Shown one piece after another: positions 61,247 through 64,000 of a DNA stretch of 64,000 bases. This DNA is from Dyadobacter koreensis (GTDB lineage Bacteria > Bacteroidota > Bacteroidia > Cytophagales > Spirosomataceae): positions 186,001-250,000 of the forward strand of contig NZ_FNXY01000002.1 of assembly GCF_900108855.1 (NCBI RefSeq), given 5' to 3'. Position 1 is the first letter of the stretch; each line of letters starts with the position of its first letter. Made by a program: the position numbers and the translations under genes. The notes below the pieces were generated by a model, which saw only the letters and a program-made list of their open reading frames with translations, did not search any database and was not told where the DNA came from.

Positions 61247-64000
61247 ATGAGCTATGTATCCAAACTGATAAATTTTGGAGGTGTCCTGATTATAGGCTTT
61301 TTATTTTTTTCATGCAAAAAAGATCAACATGAAAAGGCCATATTTGAATTGATAGATGCTGCTGATTCTGGCGTCGACTTTGAAAACAAGGTTGTCAACA
61401 GAGACGATTTCAACATTTTCACCTACCGTAATTTTTATAATGGGGGAGGCGTATCTGTGGGAGATATTAATAATGATGGACTTGCTGATATTTATTTTAC
61501 CGCCAACATGGGCGATAATAAGTTATACCTCAACAAAGGAAATTTCAAGTTTGAGGACATAACAGAGAAAGCAGGCGTTGCGGAAAGTATGAAATGGAGT
61601 ACTGGTGTCGTAATGGTCGATATCAATGCTGACGGCCTGCTCGATATTTATGTTTGCAACGCCGGATACCAAAAGGGAGTAAGTCAGGAAAATGCTTTGT
61701 ATATTAATAATGGCGATCTGACGTTTACAGAATCGGCGGCACAATATGGTTTGAATGAAGACGGCTATACCACCCATGCAGCTTTTTTTGATTATGATCT
61801 TGACGGAGATCTTGATGCTTTTATTTTAAATAACAGTTTTATTCCGGTTAACACGCTTAACTACGCGAATAATCGTGATTTAAGAGCAAAAGACTGGCCG
61901 GTCAAAGATTTTTTAAAGAAAGGCGGCGGAGATAAATTATTGAGAAACGACAATGGTAAATTTGTTGATGTCAGCGAAGAAGCCGGAATTTATGGTAGTT
62001 TAATAGGATTCGGTCTCGGAGTTACTGTAGGCGATATAAACGGGGATCAATATCCTGATCTCTACATCTGTAATGATTTTTACGAAAAGGATTATCTCTA
62101 TATTAACAACAAAAACGGCACTTTCTCAGAGGAGCTGGAAAAAAGAGTCAAACATACCAGCCTAGCGTCTATGGGTGCTGATATGGCAGATATAAACAAC
62201 GATGGTTATCCGGAATTGTTTGTCACCGATATGCTTCCCCGGGACGAATACAGATTAAAGACCACAACCTCATTCGAAAATCATTATCTTTTTAATCTAA
62301 AAAAAGAAAAGGGTTTTTATAATCAGTACATGCAAAACAGTTTGCAGTTTAATAATCAGGACGGAACGTTTAGTGAAATTTCTAATTATGCCGGCGTAGC
62401 CGCGAGCGATTGGAGTTGGGGTGCTTTGATGTTTGATGCAGATAATGATTCTAAAACCGATATTTTCGTCTGCAACGGTATTTATCATGATATCCTTGAC
62501 CAGGACTTTATCGATTTTTTTGCGAATGAAGTTGTGCAGAAAATGGTGATGTCGGGAGAGAAAGAAAGTATGCAGAAAATCATCGATAAAATGCCGTCAA
62601 ATCCTGTTGCGAATAATTTTTTTCATAATGAAGGGAATTATAAGTTTCCGGAGAAGGCATCTGAATTCGGTTTAGATCAAAAATCGTTTTCGAATGGAGC
62701 GGCTTACGCGGATCTTGACAATGACGGCGATCTGGATCTTGTTGTCAATAATGTAAATCAACCATGTTTTGTCTACAAGAATAAATCGAATACTAAAAAA
62801 GAACGTGCTCATTTCCTCAAAGTCAGGCTGAAAGGTGAGGGCCGGAATACCTTTGCGATTGGTGCAAAAGTTGAAGCATTTGCCGGAAAGGAAGTTTTTG
62901 GCAGACAAATAAATCCTGCACGAGGTTTTCAGTCCAGCACGGAGTATCCGGTCACGATTGGGTTGGGAAGTATTAAAAAGATTGATTCTCTCCGGGTCAT
63001 TTGGCCAGATAGAACAGTAACGGTTCAATTGAACCCAAGAATTGATACCACGCTTATCCTTTCTATAAAGGATGCAGGGAAGAGGAATTTTTCACCACAA
63101 ATCGTTGCCGTTGATTATCTGTTATCTCAAACAACATCCTCTTTTGAATCACACGTAGAAGACCGTTATGATGACTTTTTCAACGAGCGCAATATTCCCA
63201 TGCTGCTTTCCCAAGAGGGGCCAAAGGCCGCATTCGGTGATGTAAATAAGGATGGGAAAGAGGATATTTATATTTGCGGAGCCAAAGGGCAGGGAGGTCA
63301 GTTATATCTTCAGACGAGCAATGGATTTAAGAAATCGGAACAGAAAATTTTTCACGACCTTGCAGGTTTCGAAGATACTGCTGCTCAGTTTTTTGATGCT
63401 GATAGCGATGGCGATCTGGATCTGGTTGTCGGAAGTGGCGGAAACGAGTCGGCACCAAGAACTCAGGAGTTGCCAACAAGATTATACTTGAATGACGGAA
63501 AAGGTAATTTCACAATAAATACAAGAGCATTACCTCCTAACGGGATGAACACAGCCGTTATTGTTACTTCGGATTACGATCAGGATGGCGATATAGATAT
63601 TTTTGTAGGGAGCAGAAGTGTTCCGAGAGAATACGGGCTCACTCCGACAAGTTATTTATATCAAAATGATGGAAAAGGCAATTTTAGAGAGGTAGGGAAA
63701 AATATTGCGCCTGAGTTGACGAAAATCGGCATGATTCGTGATGCTTATTGGGCTGATGTCAATGGGGATAAAAAATACGAGCTGATTGTTGTTGGTGATT
63801 GGATGGCTCCCTCAGTTTTTACATTTTCAAATGGTAAATTTAAAAAATTGGATTCTGGCCTGGATCAGTATAATGGCTTTTGGGGAAGTCTGAAAGTTGT
63901 AGATCTTGATAAAGATGGTGACCTTGATCTTGTCATGGGCAATATCGGTGAGAACTTTTCTTTGAATGCATCGGAAAAAGAACCGATTAAGATCTGGATC
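61247..64000 (+). CDS. CRTAC1-type FG-GAP/VCBS-repeat lipoprotein (3' partial)
   Basis: The frame runs from the ATG at 61247 to the window end without a stop, giving 918 visible residues. A lipobox (FLFFSC, Cys23) is followed by repeated calcium-binding FG-GAP/VCBS strands: GDINNDGLADIYF, DYDLDGDLDAF, DLDNDGDLDLV, DYDQDGDIDIF and DLDKDGDLDLV. In the middle, an ASPIC/UnbV-like part (IGAKVEAF, SSTEYPVTIGLG) marks the CRTAC1 family. Proteins of about 1100 residues of this type are common next to SusC/SusD pairs in Bacteroidota and sit on the cell surface; their substrates are not established. The end lies outside the window. Confidence 0.92.
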   Translation, partial: MSYVSKLINFGGVLIIGFLFFSCKKDQHEKAIFELIDAADSGVDFENKVVNRDDFNIFTYRNFYNGGGVSVGDINNDGLADIYFTANMGDNKLYLNKGNFKFEDITEKAGVAESMKWSTGVVMVDINADGLLDIYVCNAGYQKGVSQENALYINNGDLTFTESAAQYGLNEDGYTTHAAFFDYDLDGDLDAFILNNSFIPVNTLNYANNRDLRAKDWPVKDFLKKGGGDKLLRNDNGKFVDVSEEAGIYGSLIGFGLGVTVGDINGDQYPDLYICNDFYEKDYLYINNKNGTFSEELEKRVKHTSLASMGADMADINNDGYPELFVTDMLPRDEYRLKTTTSFENHYLFNLKKEKGFYNQYMQNSLQFNNQDGTFSEISNYAGVAASDWSWGALMFDADNDSKTDIFVCNGIYHDILDQDFIDFFANEVVQKMVMSGEKESMQKIIDKMPSNPVANNFFHNEGNYKFPEKASEFGLDQKSFSNGAAYADLDNDGDLDLVVNNVNQPCFVYKNKSNTKKERAHFLKVRLKGEGRNTFAIGAKVEAFAGKEVFGRQINPARGFQSSTEYPVTIGLGSIKKIDSLRVIWPDRTVTVQLNPRIDTTLILSIKDAGKRNFSPQIVAVDYLLSQTTSSFESHVEDRYDDFFNERNIPMLLSQEGPKAAFGDVNKDGKEDIYICGAKGQGGQLYLQTSNGFKKSEQKIFHDLAGFEDTAAQFFDADSDGDLDLVVGSGGNESAPRTQELPTRLYLNDGKGNFTINTRALPPNGMNTAVIVTSDYDQDGDIDIFVGSRSVPREYGLTPTSYLYQNDGKGNFREVGKNIAPELTKIGMIRDAYWADVNGDKKYELIVVGDWMAPSVFTFSNGKFKKLDSGLDQYNGFWGSLKVVDLDKDGDLDLVMGNIGENFSLNASEKEPIKIWI

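Overview
The window looks like a chromosomal segment from a Bacteroidota bacterium of the Cytophagales/Spirosomaceae type, possibly Dyadobacter-like; the genus is an inference. The signs are a SusC/SusD pair, a T9SS sorting-domain remnant, a CRTAC1-type FG-GAP lipoprotein, DUF1080 and DUF6600 proteins, tRNAs without an encoded CCA, and several TAnnTTTG-type -7 promoter elements. No phage, transposase, integrase, CRISPR array or rRNA was seen.

Layout. 1-3 kb: the 3' end of a RelA/SpoT-type (p)ppGpp enzyme, a Fur-family regulator and purA. 3-6 kb: a large SNF2 helicase on the minus strand. 6.2-6.4 kb: tRNA-Leu(TAA) and tRNA-Gly(GCC), both on the minus strand, with a terminator between them. 6.9-12 kb: a TerC-family membrane protein and a 1328-residue DUF4011/SF1 helicase ending in a short Vsr-like region. 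12-13.2 kb: a secreted DUF1080 protein and a HIT protein.

13.3-33.9 kb is one long minus-strand surface-polysaccharide locus that looks more A+T-rich than its flanks. In transcription order it encodes a Wza-type exporter, a Wzz-type chain-length protein, a MurJ/Wzx-like flippase, a DUF268 protein, a Wzy-like membrane protein, a secreted parallel beta-helix protein, two glycosyltransferases, an NAD-dependent epimerase, a complete GDP-D-glycero-alpha-D-manno-heptose module (HddC-GmhB fusion, HddA, GmhA), two methyltransferases and an initiating sugar-phosphate transferase. A terminator follows, then two Wzi-family outer-membrane proteins. The simplest reading is a Wzx/Wzy-type heptose-containing, probably methylated, capsule or exopolysaccharide.

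34-44.3 kb: aspS, a lipoprotein, a CocE/NonD-type hydrolase, a 7TM hybrid sensor kinase, a prolyl oligopeptidase and a pseudogene. The pseudogene joins the start of a leucine-rich-repeat protein to a T9SS tail in another reading frame. 44.5-49.1 kb: an L-rhamnose catabolic pair (aldolase/dehydrogenase and isomerase) with a GntR-type regulator but no visible kinase. 49.3-55.6 kb: a DUF6600 protein with a low-complexity tail, ArfB, an MFS transporter and a fused FAD/Fe-S dehydrogenase. 56-64 kb: a SusC/SusD pair, a small lipoprotein and a CRTAC1-type lipoprotein cut by the window end.

The most notable points are the compact heptose module with its fused enzyme, the helicase with an apparently eroded nuclease, and the dual-frame junction in the T9SS pseudogene. 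No wholly new system could be shown from sequence alone.
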